Of a stretch of DNA of 53,305 bases, positions 15,567-24,778 are shown one piece after another; within the stretch, counting starts at the first letter, position 1; every line of letters starts with the position of its first letter. Made by a program: the position numbers and the translations under genes. The notes beneath the pieces are model-generated. The model searched no databases. It saw nothing but the letters and a program-made list of their open reading frames with translations, and was not told the origin of the DNA. This DNA is from Bacteroidota bacterium (GTDB lineage: Bacteria; Bacteroidota; Bacteroidia; Sphingobacteriales; Sphingobacteriaceae), in NCBI GenBank assembly GCA_013288685.1, contig JABDBM010000020.1, positions 1-53,305 on the forward strand, in the 5' to 3' direction.

Positions 15567-18500
15567 TCACCACCTCAACCCATTGCCCCTTCAGCAACGC
15601 CGTTATCGAATTATTATACATTGCTGAGCAATATGTTGCCGGCAAATAATACTTACCCGCGTAAGCCGCATTCAGCATTACATAATAGGTAACTTCTTTG
15701 CTTTCGGGCAGGCTAAAATAGGTGTATACCCTGTCGTCCCTGATGTCCTGGTAATCCGATTCGGATGATTTAAAGGCCTCATCGTTATTCAGCATCCGGG
15801 TGTTTAGGATTTCCCAGCCGGAGGGGAATATCTGCGAAAGCGCCATATTATCGTACCGCCCGCGGTGACCGGGGTTTTTAACGTTTACCTGGGCAACAAA
15901 ATCGGTCCCCTGTGTTAGTTTTGATGGGTCGATTACTTTACCGCCAAGGGTGGTGTAGCTTATCCGCATTTCCAGCACATCGGGGTTTTCAATTGATTGT
16001 ACATCCTGACCTGATGATGGCTGGCCCTTTTGTATAAGCCTTACGTACAGTCTGTTGCTGCCTTTATTGGTCATGGATACTTTGCCGCCGTTTGCAGCCA
16101 GCTCATTTTGCCACATGTAGGATGCCGAATTAACTCCCGAACCTGTTCCATTGGCCTGGTAGTTGAAAATTAGCTTGGCGCCGGTTTTATTTTGCCCGCA
16201 ATATTGGGCAATGGCTATCAGCGAATAGGCGGTGGTTTGCGTACTGTACCAATCATCTTCTGATAAACGGCTGGCTACGGTGCGCAATAAGCCGGCTGCC
16301 TTTTGCTGCTGACCAAACAAAGTCAACGTTTCCAATATCATGGCCTCATCGCGCAAGTCGGAGCCGAAGGTGCCGAACATGGTATAATAAGGTTTTACTG
16401 TCAAGGGTAGCACGGCAATCATCCGCAAGCCAATCTCTGGCTGCCCCGACAGTTTATAGGCTGCTGCCAAACGCCATGATGCTTCGGGACTTAAATATTT
16501 GAATTCGCGCAGGCGGTTCATCGCGCCAAGCTCAGGCACACCGGCCAACGCCAAAAGATATAAGCGATAAGCCTGGGTTAAATCATCGCCATAATAAGCG
16601 CCAATAGTAGGCGACCAGCTGATGGCCTTTTGTTTTTGGAAAGTTTTCCATCGTTCCAAAAAGCCGAGGGGCAGGCTGTACCCTTTTGCTTGTGCGGCCA
16701 GCATAAAGTGCCCGGCATAGTTGGTGCCCCATTCGTTAGGTTCGCCGCCGTAGCCCGGCCAGTAGGTTAGTCCACCGCCGCTTACCTGGAAACCGTTTAG
16801 CCGGTTGATGGTTAGTTTAATATTTCGTTCGGTTTCTGCCTTTTGGCGAGGGGTAAGATCAAGCAACTGATCCAAATACAATTGCGGAAATGCCGATGAG
16901 GTTGTTTGCTCCACGCAGCCATAAGGATATTCAATCAGGTAATCCAGCCGTTTGCCAAGGTTAAGGGGTGGGATAGAGGCTACTTCCAGCGTAGTTTTGT
17001 TAGTGCCGCTTATGCCGATGGCCGCGTACGGCGTGCTCCAGGATTCGCCCGGCTTCAATTCTTTTTCAATTATTTTGGTGATAGGCGGATTAGGGTTGCG
17101 CACATTCATCTCCACATCATAGGCCGCTGTTTCCTTGCCGCTTTTGGCTGTGATTTTCACTTTTCCAACACCCACAAAATCCTTAACATCCAAATCAAAA
17201 GTCACCAGTTGGTCGCCGGTTTTGGTGAATGTAACCGTCTTCTGGTTATTTCCAGAAAGATTACTAAACATGTTGGACTGCACCTGTACAGTAACCGATT
17301 TGATGTTATTTTCCATCGCGAAAACAGTAACAGGTAACTGTATTTTTTCCGACGGACCTAAAACGCGTGGTAAAGTTGCTAATATCATCAGCGGCTTTTT
17401 AACGGTAACCGTTTTTTCGGCGGTGCCATAACTGCCATCGTGCCCGGCAATTACCATCGCCTTTACTGCGCCGATGTATTGCGGCAACGTAAATGTATGC
17501 GTTTGGCTGTCCCCTTTATCCAAATGGAATGGCCCAAGAAACTGAACAACTGGCTTAAAACGGTTTACGGCTACATTCTTTTTTACACCGTTGGTTCCGT
17601 CGCCACCTATACTCAATATTTTTTCGAGGCCTCCGCCGTACGCACCTATTACATAATCAAATAAATCCCAGGTTTTTACACCGAGGGCTTCACGGGCGTA
17701 GAACAAGGCATGCGGGTCGGGCGTTTTGTAATTGGTAATGTCCAGCAGGCCTTCATCCACTATCGCGATGGTGTAGGTCATTTCTTTGCCCGATGCTTCG
17801 GATACCGTGATGGACGATTGCGTCTCAGGTTTCAACTTATCTGCCATGCTAATCACCGGTTTCAGAATGGTTCCAGGGTCATCTACCGTTAACGGGATGG
17901 CACCGTACATTCGTATAGGCAAATCATTCACCGTTTGCGAATGGCGCTGTAACAGGGTCACATTCACAAAAATATTGGGCGCCATCGTTTCATCAATTTT
18001 GAACGTATAGCGGGTTTCGCCTTTTTTGGTGTCAATCCAGGTGGTTTTTAAAATTTTGCTGCCGCTTTCTAAACTGATTAACGCCCTGCCGTCCGACATG
18101 GTAGGGATGGTCAAGGTAGCATCTTCGCCCACCTTGTAATTGGTTTTATCGGATGTAAAAGATAGCATTGCCGCCTCAGTAGGGTTGGTTTCCTGTAATC
18201 GTTCCGACCAGTTAGACCAATCCACATACATTATTTTACCGGTGGAGTGACCTGTTTGCGGGTCTTTCACCCGGATAAGGTAACGCCCCCAATCGGCCTG
18301 GTTAATGTGCAGCGTCCATTTGGCATGGCCGTTTACTACGCGTACACTTTCGGTTTTTATGAGTTTATTGTACTTATCCTGTGTAAAGTTGCTCATTTCG
18401 TTGCCGGTTTCATCCCACCACCAGCGCCATTGTATTTTATATAGTTCAAGATCAACCGCGCGTGTTCCTTCAAACGGGTTGCCTTTGGTATCTACATCGG

Positions 18501-21165
18501 CAATGTCAATTTCGTGGTCTTTGTCAGTTACCAGCATGCCTGATAAGTCGCTGCCTTTGGGCAGTTTGATGCCTACATAACCCGGATACAGGTTGTAAGG
18601 CATTGACGCCTGCTGTATACTAAAATTGCCACCAGGCTCAAATACCTTAATCAGGAAATTGGCTTTTAGCTGACCGGGCGCCTGATTTTCGATATTGATA
18701 TCGGTATTTACCGTTGCCTTACCGGTTTCATCCAGTCTGCCGTCAAAAATGGTGGAGGTTTGAGTGGTGAAAGCCAGCGTGGGATCATCAAAAACGTAAT
18801 CAGGGTAATTCTTAAATGCCGTAGTCTGTGGGGTTAAAAAAGCATCCACCTTGGCTTTCAGGCTTTGGGCGGTTCCGCCAAAAAGCCATTGGGCTGTAAG
18901 GCTGCCGTTTACGCCGCTGCCTTTGGTGAGTTCTGTTGCGCCACCAAAGGATAAGCCTATTTTTAGCCGGTTGGGCATAATGGTTTCTACTTTAATGCCT
19001 TTTTCGAACGTAGCACCCCCAACTTTTACCTTAGCCGACCAGTTGCCTGTTGGCGATGAAATTTCGGTTGCGGTATGAAAACTGTAGAAGCCATCCAATG
19101 CCTTGGTTTGCGTTATCCGCCGGTAGAGTTTGCCGCTTGGGTCATACAGTTCAAATTGAACCGGGTGATCGGGGGGCAGGGTTTTCAATTTATCTTCCAG
19201 GATAAACGACATATAAATAGAGTCACCCGGCCGCCATACGCCCCGTTCCCCATACAAAAAGCCTTTCAATCCGTTTTGCACCACGTCGCCGCCAACATTA
19301 AACCGCGAAAGTGGGAGCGAACTGCCATCGTCTAACTTTAAATAACCCCGCTCTTTACCGTTTTTAGCAACCAGCAAGTAGGGTTTGCGCACCATGTTAA
19401 ATTTGGCAAAACCATCCCCGTCGGAAGTGGCGGTAAACATTACTTGTTTTTGATAATCCAGCAATTGCAGCTCCACGCCCGCCATAGGTTTGGCACTAAG
19501 GATATTGGTTACGGCAATCATCATGCTATTATCGCTGCCCCGTTTGGCTATCAGGCCAATGTTTGATGCGATGATGTTACGCGTTGCCCAACGGTCTTTA
19601 GAGAAATAAGAATTGGTGCAGGGATCATCCTTTTCCTCCCAATTGAAGCCCTCGGGGTAATAATTGTCATACTTCGACCAAAAGTCATCATCCTCGTCGC
19701 TTATGGTGCCCGTATTATTGGTAGCGCCACCACCTTCATCGCTTTCGTAGTTGTCTTCATTCTTTTTAAGCACTTGCTTACCCGCGGTGCAATTGTATAT
19801 GGAATATTCCTTTCTGAAACCGATGATCACCCGGTAAATGGCTCCGGGTTCTGTCCGCAGCAACTGGTCAATATCCAGCATAAAGCGATTTTTCTTAACC
19901 AGGTTTATGCTTTTATCACCATCAAGCCTGATGGTTTTTTGAACCACAGGCTTGCCTACATGCCTTAACTCGTCGCCGCCATCAAACCCGTTGTTTTGAA
20001 AATATTGGGGAACATTATTTTCGTAGATTTTAATAATGCTTACATCAACGGCACTTAGGTTAGTAGCTTCAAAAGGCATCATCAATTTCCCTGAATCGGG
20101 TAGGATAACACCCTTGCCGGGGATGGTAACTGATGGTAACCGGTTCTCGAAAAATACATTAGCAGTATATCCTTTCGTGATTTTTTTGTGCGATATATTC
20201 TCCACGCCTTCATTCACAAAAACGCTGTAATTTCCTTCCAGCCGTTCGGGAGCATAAATTTTAACGGTACTTCCTTCAATGGTGTAAGCAGGTTCGGTTA
20301 TATTACCGATACCGATAAGCCCGTTAAGCTCCTGACCAACCATTATGGCATCCGAAAATTGCACCAGCACGTATTGGTCGTTGTCTTGCACGGCGCGTAT
20401 ATCAAGCACTTTGAAATCGCCAATGGCAGGGATAACAAAATCCTGGTTGCCTTTTTTATCAATGTTCAAACTACTGCCATCCCAATTAACAACAAGAGGT
20501 GTTGTAGTCCCGGTGCCGCGTAATAATTGATTTACTGTAAACTGATGAGTTTTGGTTATGGCATTATGTTGCCAGGTTAATTTAACCGGCGATGCGTAAT
20601 TGGTGCTGATGAGCTTTTCAATAGCGTCGGCGTCTTCATTATCGGCAGTTTGGATAACACCGCCCAGCTTCATTTTATCGGTAGAGGTATTAGTAGCAGT
20701 TTGCAGACCGGTGAACGATACCGTAAAATCAGGTTTGATGGTTTGAAAGCTGAATTTAAAATCCTCGAACTTTCCAGGCACGCTGGTAATTTTGCTGAGC
20801 TTAAACTCGGCGGAATAACTCTTATCAGGATCAAGTTTTTTATCGGGCCTGAATTCGATGGTACGTGCATCAACCCAGTAGGCTTTGCCTTTTATGGATG
20901 GAGAAAAATCAAAAATATTATCAGCCAAAGCTTCGTTTTGCGCGTGTGTAGTCGGCACCTCGCCCGCCAGCCTGATGCGGATGGCGCTTTGCTTGGAGAT
21001 AAGCCCGGTGGTGTAGGACTCAATGTACTTGCTAAAACCGGGGTCGATTGTTTGCTTTTGACCGTGGCGAAAAATGATAAAAAAAGTGATGATAACCAGC
21101 GAAAGCAATACGCCGATGGCAATTAATCCTTTCCGGGAGCGGAAAGGGCCGATGATGTTTTCCAT
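15562..21165 (-). CDS. Alpha-2-macroglobulin-like protein with thioester
   Basis: An 1867-residue bacterial alpha-2-macroglobulin. The N-terminus has a membrane segment (about 13-32) and no lipobox Cys, so it looks like a signal anchor. Macroglobulin-type beta domains fill most of the chain, with an acidic Ser/Asp/Glu-rich insert near 480-505. The thioester motif C-V-E-Q (1417-1420, in 'YPYGCVEQTTSS') is intact, followed by the helical thioester domain ('GLTYWPGYGGEPNEWGTNYA') and a receptor-like end. The family is thought to trap foreign proteases in the periplasm and protect the wall, often working with PbpC. Its length is at the upper end for the bacterial family. Confidence 0.92.
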   Translation of the reverse strand: MENIIGPFRSRKGLIAIGVLLSLVIITFFIIFRHGQKQTIDPGFSKYIESYTTGLISKQSAIRIRLAGEVPTTHAQNEALADNIFDFSPSIKGKAYWVDARTIEFRPDKKLDPDKSYSAEFKLSKITSVPGKFEDFKFSFQTIKPDFTVSFTGLQTATNTSTDKMKLGGVIQTADNEDADAIEKLISTNYASPVKLTWQHNAITKTHQFTVNQLLRGTGTTTPLVVNWDGSSLNIDKKGNQDFVIPAIGDFKVLDIRAVQDNDQYVLVQFSDAIMVGQELNGLIGIGNITEPAYTIEGSTVKIYAPERLEGNYSVFVNEGVENISHKKITKGYTANVFFENRLPSVTIPGKGVILPDSGKLMMPFEATNLSAVDVSIIKIYENNVPQYFQNNGFDGGDELRHVGKPVVQKTIRLDGDKSINLVKKNRFMLDIDQLLRTEPGAIYRVIIGFRKEYSIYNCTAGKQVLKKNEDNYESDEGGGATNNTGTISDEDDDFWSKYDNYYPEGFNWEEKDDPCTNSYFSKDRWATRNIIASNIGLIAKRGSDNSMMIAVTNILSAKPMAGVELQLLDYQKQVMFTATSDGDGFAKFNMVRKPYLLVAKNGKERGYLKLDDGSSLPLSRFNVGGDVVQNGLKGFLYGERGVWRPGDSIYMSFILEDKLKTLPPDHPVQFELYDPSGKLYRRITQTKALDGFYSFHTATEISSPTGNWSAKVKVGGATFEKGIKVETIMPNRLKIGLSFGGATELTKGSGVNGSLTAQWLFGGTAQSLKAKVDAFLTPQTTAFKNYPDYVFDDPTLAFTTQTSTIFDGRLDETGKATVNTDINIENQAPGQLKANFLIKVFEPGGNFSIQQASMPYNLYPGYVGIKLPKGSDLSGMLVTDKDHEIDIADVDTKGNPFEGTRAVDLELYKIQWRWWWDETGNEMSNFTQDKYNKLIKTESVRVVNGHAKWTLHINQADWGRYLIRVKDPQTGHSTGKIMYVDWSNWSERLQETNPTEAAMLSFTSDKTNYKVGEDATLTIPTMSDGRALISLESGSKILKTTWIDTKKGETRYTFKIDETMAPNIFVNVTLLQRHSQTVNDLPIRMYGAIPLTVDDPGTILKPVISMADKLKPETQSSITVSEASGKEMTYTIAIVDEGLLDITNYKTPDPHALFYAREALGVKTWDLFDYVIGAYGGGLEKILSIGGDGTNGVKKNVAVNRFKPVVQFLGPFHLDKGDSQTHTFTLPQYIGAVKAMVIAGHDGSYGTAEKTVTVKKPLMILATLPRVLGPSEKIQLPVTVFAMENNIKSVTVQVQSNMFSNLSGNNQKTVTFTKTGDQLVTFDLDVKDFVGVGKVKITAKSGKETAAYDVEMNVRNPNPPITKIIEKELKPGESWSTPYAAIGISGTNKTTLEVASIPPLNLGKRLDYLIEYPYGCVEQTTSSAFPQLYLDQLLDLTPRQKAETERNIKLTINRLNGFQVSGGGLTYWPGYGGEPNEWGTNYAGHFMLAAQAKGYSLPLGFLERWKTFQKQKAISWSPTIGAYYGDDLTQAYRLYLLALAGVPELGAMNRLREFKYLSPEASWRLAAAYKLSGQPEIGLRMIAVLPLTVKPYYTMFGTFGSDLRDEAMILETLTLFGQQQKAAGLLRTVASRLSEDDWYSTQTTAYSLIAIAQYCGQNKTGAKLIFNYQANGTGSGVNSASYMWQNELAANGGKVSMTNKGSNRLYVRLIQKGQPSSGQDVQSIENPDVLEMRISYTTLGGKVIDPSKLTQGTDFVAQVNVKNPGHRGRYDNMALSQIFPSGWEILNTRMLNNDEAFKSSESDYQDIRDDRVYTYFSLPESKEVTYYVMLNAAYAGKYYLPATYCSAMYNNSITALLKGQWVEVVK

Positions 21166-21353
21166 GAAAGACTGTTGTAATTTGGTAGGTAATTTATGGA
21201 AATTATCACAATAAATAATTTATTTGAGAAAGAATATTTTTTACAATTTTCGGGGTTTTAATGTTCGACTTGTCATAGCTGTTTGTTTTTATCGTACTCA
21301 AGAAGGCCTCGCTGTTTCGCATTTATTAAATAAAAAATCATTAAATTTGAATT

Positions 21354-21581
21354 ATGCAAGCACAGGTAGACATAGGATTTGACCAGTTAGTAAAACTCGC
21401 CAAAGAGCTTCCTAAAACTCAATGGCAAAAACTGAAGATAGAAGTGGATAATAACCAGGAGCCGAAAAATGTTGATGCTGATTTTGAGCAATTTTTACTA
21501 AGCGGCCCGACATTTAGTAAAGAACAACTTGCATTAATAGAAGAAAACCGGAAAGCAATAAATAAATGGCGGACCAAATAA
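21354..21581 (+). CDS. Antitoxin-like protein of PIN pair
   Basis: A 75-residue protein (start MQAQVDIGFDQLVKLAKELP). The first part resembles the small helical antitoxins found before PIN toxins in Bacteroidota, with 'LVKLAKELPKTQWQKLK'. The rest is acidic and ends in a basic helix (IEENRKAINKWRTK). It overlaps the PIN gene by 16 bases, indicating coupled translation. In this group the antitoxin neutralises the toxin and often represses the shared promoter. A TAAATTTG box ends 4 bases before the ATG, but no -33 element is visible. Confidence 0.7.
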   Translation: MQAQVDIGFDQLVKLAKELPKTQWQKLKIEVDNNQEPKNVDADFEQFLLSGPTFSKEQLALIEENRKAINKWRTK

Positions 21582-21955
21582 TTCTGATAGACACATCTAA
21601 TTTGATTGACTATTTTCGAAAATCAAATAAAGACAATTCAAAACTAATTGAGTTATTACGCCAGGGGTATAAATTCCAAATTTCAGCGGTTACTGAATAT
21701 GAAATCTACGCCGGAGCGACAGTAGATCAGGAAGCGTTTTGGAGGACATTACTAAATACTATTGGAGTCGTTTTCTTTGATAGTAAAGCTGTTGAAATTG
21801 CAGTTAAAGTTAATACTGCCTTAAAGCGTAAAAGAAAGCAAATAGCAATAGCTGATCTTTTTATTGCAGCTACTGCAATTTCAAATGACCTGCCTCTTTC
21901 TACGCTTAATAAAAAACATTTTGAACGTATTGATAATCTAAAGCTTGTTGAATGA
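21566..21955 (+). CDS. PIN-domain (VapC-like) toxin
   Basis: A 129-residue complete PIN domain. The catalytic acids are visible: Asp9 ('ILIDTSNLIDYF'), Glu44 in 'SAVTEYEIYAG', and Asp97 in 'AIADLFIAATAIS', followed by 'PLSTLNKKHFERI'. VapC-type toxins are Mg-dependent ribonucleases that cut tRNA or rRNA and stop translation until the antitoxin binds. It is the intact counterpart of the frameshifted gene at 9057-9436, but the two sequences are clearly different. It forms a two-gene operon with the overlapping upstream gene. Confidence 0.88.
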   Translation: MADQIILIDTSNLIDYFRKSNKDNSKLIELLRQGYKFQISAVTEYEIYAGATVDQEAFWRTLLNTIGVVFFDSKAVEIAVKVNTALKRKRKQIAIADLFIAATAISNDLPLSTLNKKHFERIDNLKLVE

Positions 21956-22047
21956 TAGCAAGGGTTAATTGAAAATTCTTGCTACAGGGGACGATGATGA
22001 TGAATAGGTTTTATATTTAGTATTTTGATCGCATAAAAAAAATCATC

Positions 22048-24198
22048 ATGAAAAAAGCACTACTATCTCTTTGCCTTATTTTTGCCTTGCTATCTGTAAA
22101 AGCCCAGCAAGGCAACCCGTACATCACGGTAACAGACATGACACGGATAAAGCAATTGAGCAGTGCTTCGTTATCGCACAACGGCAAGCAAATTGTATTT
22201 ACTGTAACCTCGATTGAGCCGGATGATGCCGCGAAGGGAGAATATATTTACCGGAGTGTACTTTGGATAGTACCGGCTGACGGTAGCTCGGCAGCCAGGC
22301 CTTTAACTTCGCCCCTGGTAAATAGCAGCCAGCCGGTATGGTCGGCCAATGACGAGCAGATAGCTTTTGTTCGTGCGGTAAAAGGAAAGTCGCAATTGTT
22401 TTTATTATCATTAAATGGAGGCGAACCCATTCAGCTCACCAACGATACACATGGCGTCAGCTCGCCGCAATGGTCGCCCGATGGAAGCAGGATTTTATAT
22501 TCGGTGCATTTGTCGTATCCGGAAATGTTGAAGGATTCTGTTTTAAATAGGGGGAGAGACATACCGCACTGGGCGCTGGAGAAACCTGGCTTTAAATCTA
22601 ATTTACCGCAATCAAAAACTAAGCCCGATCCTAACGGTGATATAGTCCAAATAAGAGCGTTTTTAAAACAGGATGAAGCCGACGAAAAGGTAAAAGTGTT
22701 TAACAAGCTTAATTTTGAGGGTGAAGCAGCTACTGAACCCAACTTTAGCTTTAATCATTATTTTATGATTGAAGCTAAAGCCGACGCAAAGGAATGGCCA
22801 TTAACTGCCGGGTTTCATAATTATAGTAACGCGGTTTTTACACCTGATGGCGAAAATATTATATTAACAAGCGCCGCTGATACGTTACTTAACCCTGATC
22901 GTTCGCTTACTTCGGGCGTCTATATTATTCCGGCAGCAGGTGGCCTTTTAAAGCCGCTGATTATGGAAGATGGTATGGCGGTAAGTAATGGACAGGTATC
23001 GCCCAACGGAAAGTTCCTGGTTTATTTTACATCAAAGCCGGTGCAAATTAATGTTCCGCACCTGGTTATTTACGATTTACAGGATGCGCGAAAAAAAATC
23101 ACGATTCAGGTTGATCGTTCGGTTACAGCTGCATTATGGTCTGCCGATAGTAAAACACTTTATTATACGGCGCAATCCAATGGTGGCGTTCCTATTTATA
23201 AAACTGATATCACTACCTTAAAAACAGAACAACTAAGTAGTTTTGACGAGGGGATGAGCAACCTTGATGTTGGAAAAAAGCAGCTGATATATGTCAAAAC
23301 AGAAGTAGCTAACCCTTATGAATTGTATTCGGCCGATTTAATTAATGGAGTGCCTAAGCGATTAACATCCTTTAATGCTGACTGGCTGAAAGAGAAAAAG
23401 TTAAGTTTTCCCGAAAAAAAGTATTATACCAACAGCAAAGGTATGAAAGTGGAGTATTGGGTAATGAAGCCCGCTAATTTCGATCCTGCAAAGAAATATC
23501 CTATAATGCTACAAATTCACGGCGGCCCAACGGCCATGTGGGGGCCGGGCGAAAATACGATGTGGCACGAGTTTCAATATTTTTGTGCGCAAGGCTATGG
23601 CGTTGTGTATGCTAATCCGCGGGGTTCTGGTGGTTATGGGGAAGATTTTATGAGCGCCAATTATCGCGACTGGGGTACGGGACCTACTGAAGATGTGCTG
23701 GCGGCATTGGATGGTGCGCTGGCCGAGGGCTGGGGCGACAGCAGTAAAACGGTGGCCACAGGTGGCTCGTACGCCGGATATTTAACAGGTTGGCTGGCGG
23801 GGCATACCAAACGATTTGCGGCCATTTCATCGCAGCGCGGGGTATATGATTTAACCACTTTTTTTGGCGAAGGGAATGCCTGGATACTGGTGCCAATGTA
23901 TTTTGGCGGTTACCCCTGGGATGATGCTATAAAACCGATACTGGCGCGCGAATCGCCCTTTACTTATGTAAATCAAATAACTACACCTTACCTGATACTG
24001 CATGGCGAAACTGACTTGCGCACTGGGATTATACAAGGCGAAACTATGTACAAAGCGTTAAAAGTGCTGAACCGGCCGGTTGAGTATGTACAACACCCGG
24101 GCGCTACGCACGAACTTACCCGATCAGGAAATGTGCGGCAAAGAATTGATCAAATGCTGCGGATTTACGAGTTTTTTGAAAGATATATAAGCCACTGA
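22048..24198 (+). CDS. S9-family prolyl oligopeptidase-like peptidase
   Basis: A 716-residue secreted serine peptidase with signal peptide MKKALLSLCLIFALLSVKAQ. Residues about 25-430 form a beta-propeller of TolB/WD40-like blades ('SPQWSPDGSRILYS'). The alpha/beta-hydrolase domain follows, with 'YPIMLQIHGGPTAMWGPG', nucleophile Ser574 in GGSYAGY, Asp656 in 'HGETDLRTG' and His688 in 'GATHELTRSG'. The motif is GGSYAGY rather than the common GGSYGGY. It probably cleaves oligopeptides in the periplasm, like acylaminoacyl- or dipeptidyl-peptidases. It is monocistronic, with the unknown gene at 24257 convergent. Confidence 0.93.
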   Translation: MKKALLSLCLIFALLSVKAQQGNPYITVTDMTRIKQLSSASLSHNGKQIVFTVTSIEPDDAAKGEYIYRSVLWIVPADGSSAARPLTSPLVNSSQPVWSANDEQIAFVRAVKGKSQLFLLSLNGGEPIQLTNDTHGVSSPQWSPDGSRILYSVHLSYPEMLKDSVLNRGRDIPHWALEKPGFKSNLPQSKTKPDPNGDIVQIRAFLKQDEADEKVKVFNKLNFEGEAATEPNFSFNHYFMIEAKADAKEWPLTAGFHNYSNAVFTPDGENIILTSAADTLLNPDRSLTSGVYIIPAAGGLLKPLIMEDGMAVSNGQVSPNGKFLVYFTSKPVQINVPHLVIYDLQDARKKITIQVDRSVTAALWSADSKTLYYTAQSNGGVPIYKTDITTLKTEQLSSFDEGMSNLDVGKKQLIYVKTEVANPYELYSADLINGVPKRLTSFNADWLKEKKLSFPEKKYYTNSKGMKVEYWVMKPANFDPAKKYPIMLQIHGGPTAMWGPGENTMWHEFQYFCAQGYGVVYANPRGSGGYGEDFMSANYRDWGTGPTEDVLAALDGALAEGWGDSSKTVATGGSYAGYLTGWLAGHTKRFAAISSQRGVYDLTTFFGEGNAWILVPMYFGGYPWDDAIKPILARESPFTYVNQITTPYLILHGETDLRTGIIQGETMYKALKVLNRPVEYVQHPGATHELTRSGNVRQRIDQMLRIYEFFERYISH

Positions 24199-24256
24199 TA
24201 CAACGTTAGCGGGCCTACGTGTCGGGCTGATTTTTCGCCTTTATATCGAAGCCAAA

Positions 24257-24661
24257 CTACCGGATCATCACCCCAACTTTATTCACTACCGGCAGTTTAA
24301 TAAAGTTCACTTCAACAATACTTTCGGGCAAAAAGATGAATTTTTTGTCGTAGATGTCTTTGCCGATATAAAAACTTAAAAAGTATTCATTATTAAGGCC
24401 AAAGGTTTGTTCGTCGATGGGTTCAATCAGTTTAAAGGAGTTTGCCTCTACTATCGGGAACATGTGCCGCAGAGTAGAGGTTTTTACCTGCGCGCCGTCC
24501 TTTTCGCCGTAACCTTTCGAGGTAATCATCACGTTTTCAATCGGTACGTTTTTTAGGTTAATTAAATAAACGTACCATATCTTACTCTCCGCGCTCTCCT
24601 TCTCCAGGGCCACCGCAATAGCAATATCTTTTACTATATTTTTGGGCAGGTCTTTTATCAT
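24257..24661 (-). CDS. Conserved-looking hypothetical protein downstream of topA
   Basis: A 134-residue protein with no signal peptide or membrane segment. It is beta-rich, with motifs such as 'KIWYVYLINLKN', 'ENVMITSKGYGEKDG', 'TSTLRHMFP' and 'NEYFLSFYIGKDIYDKKF'. It looks like a compact cytoplasmic beta-sandwich and codes like a real gene (strong amino-acid composition, proper start MIKDLPKN). I do not recognise the family. It follows topA after 112 bases that hold a palindromic repeat, so transcription from topA may be attenuated there. Confidence 0.65.
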   Translation of the reverse strand: MIKDLPKNIVKDIAIAVALEKESAESKIWYVYLINLKNVPIENVMITSKGYGEKDGAQVKTSTLRHMFPIVEANSFKLIEPIDEQTFGLNNEYFLSFYIGKDIYDKKFIFLPESIVEVNFIKLPVVNKVGVMIR

Positions 24662-24675
24662 GTTGGGTTATTAAG

Positions 24676-24778
24676 GAGTTGTAAAAGTTGTGGTAGTTGT
24701 AAGAGTTAAAAATTTGGAAGTGATAACTTCTGCAACCTTTATAACTCTTACAACAATTATAACCTTTCCTAACCTATT
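24676..24778. repeat. Palindromic GTTGTAA-type intergenic repeat, copy 2
   Basis: GTTGTAAGAGTTA (24696-24708) is matched exactly by its complement at 24742-24754, inside a longer imperfect palindrome made of GTTGTAA/TTACAAC units. It ends with CCTAACCTATTTC, close to CCCAACCTATTCC at the same place in the copy after rnr. Both copies sit just after the stop of a minus-strand nucleic-acid enzyme gene. Confidence 0.78.
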
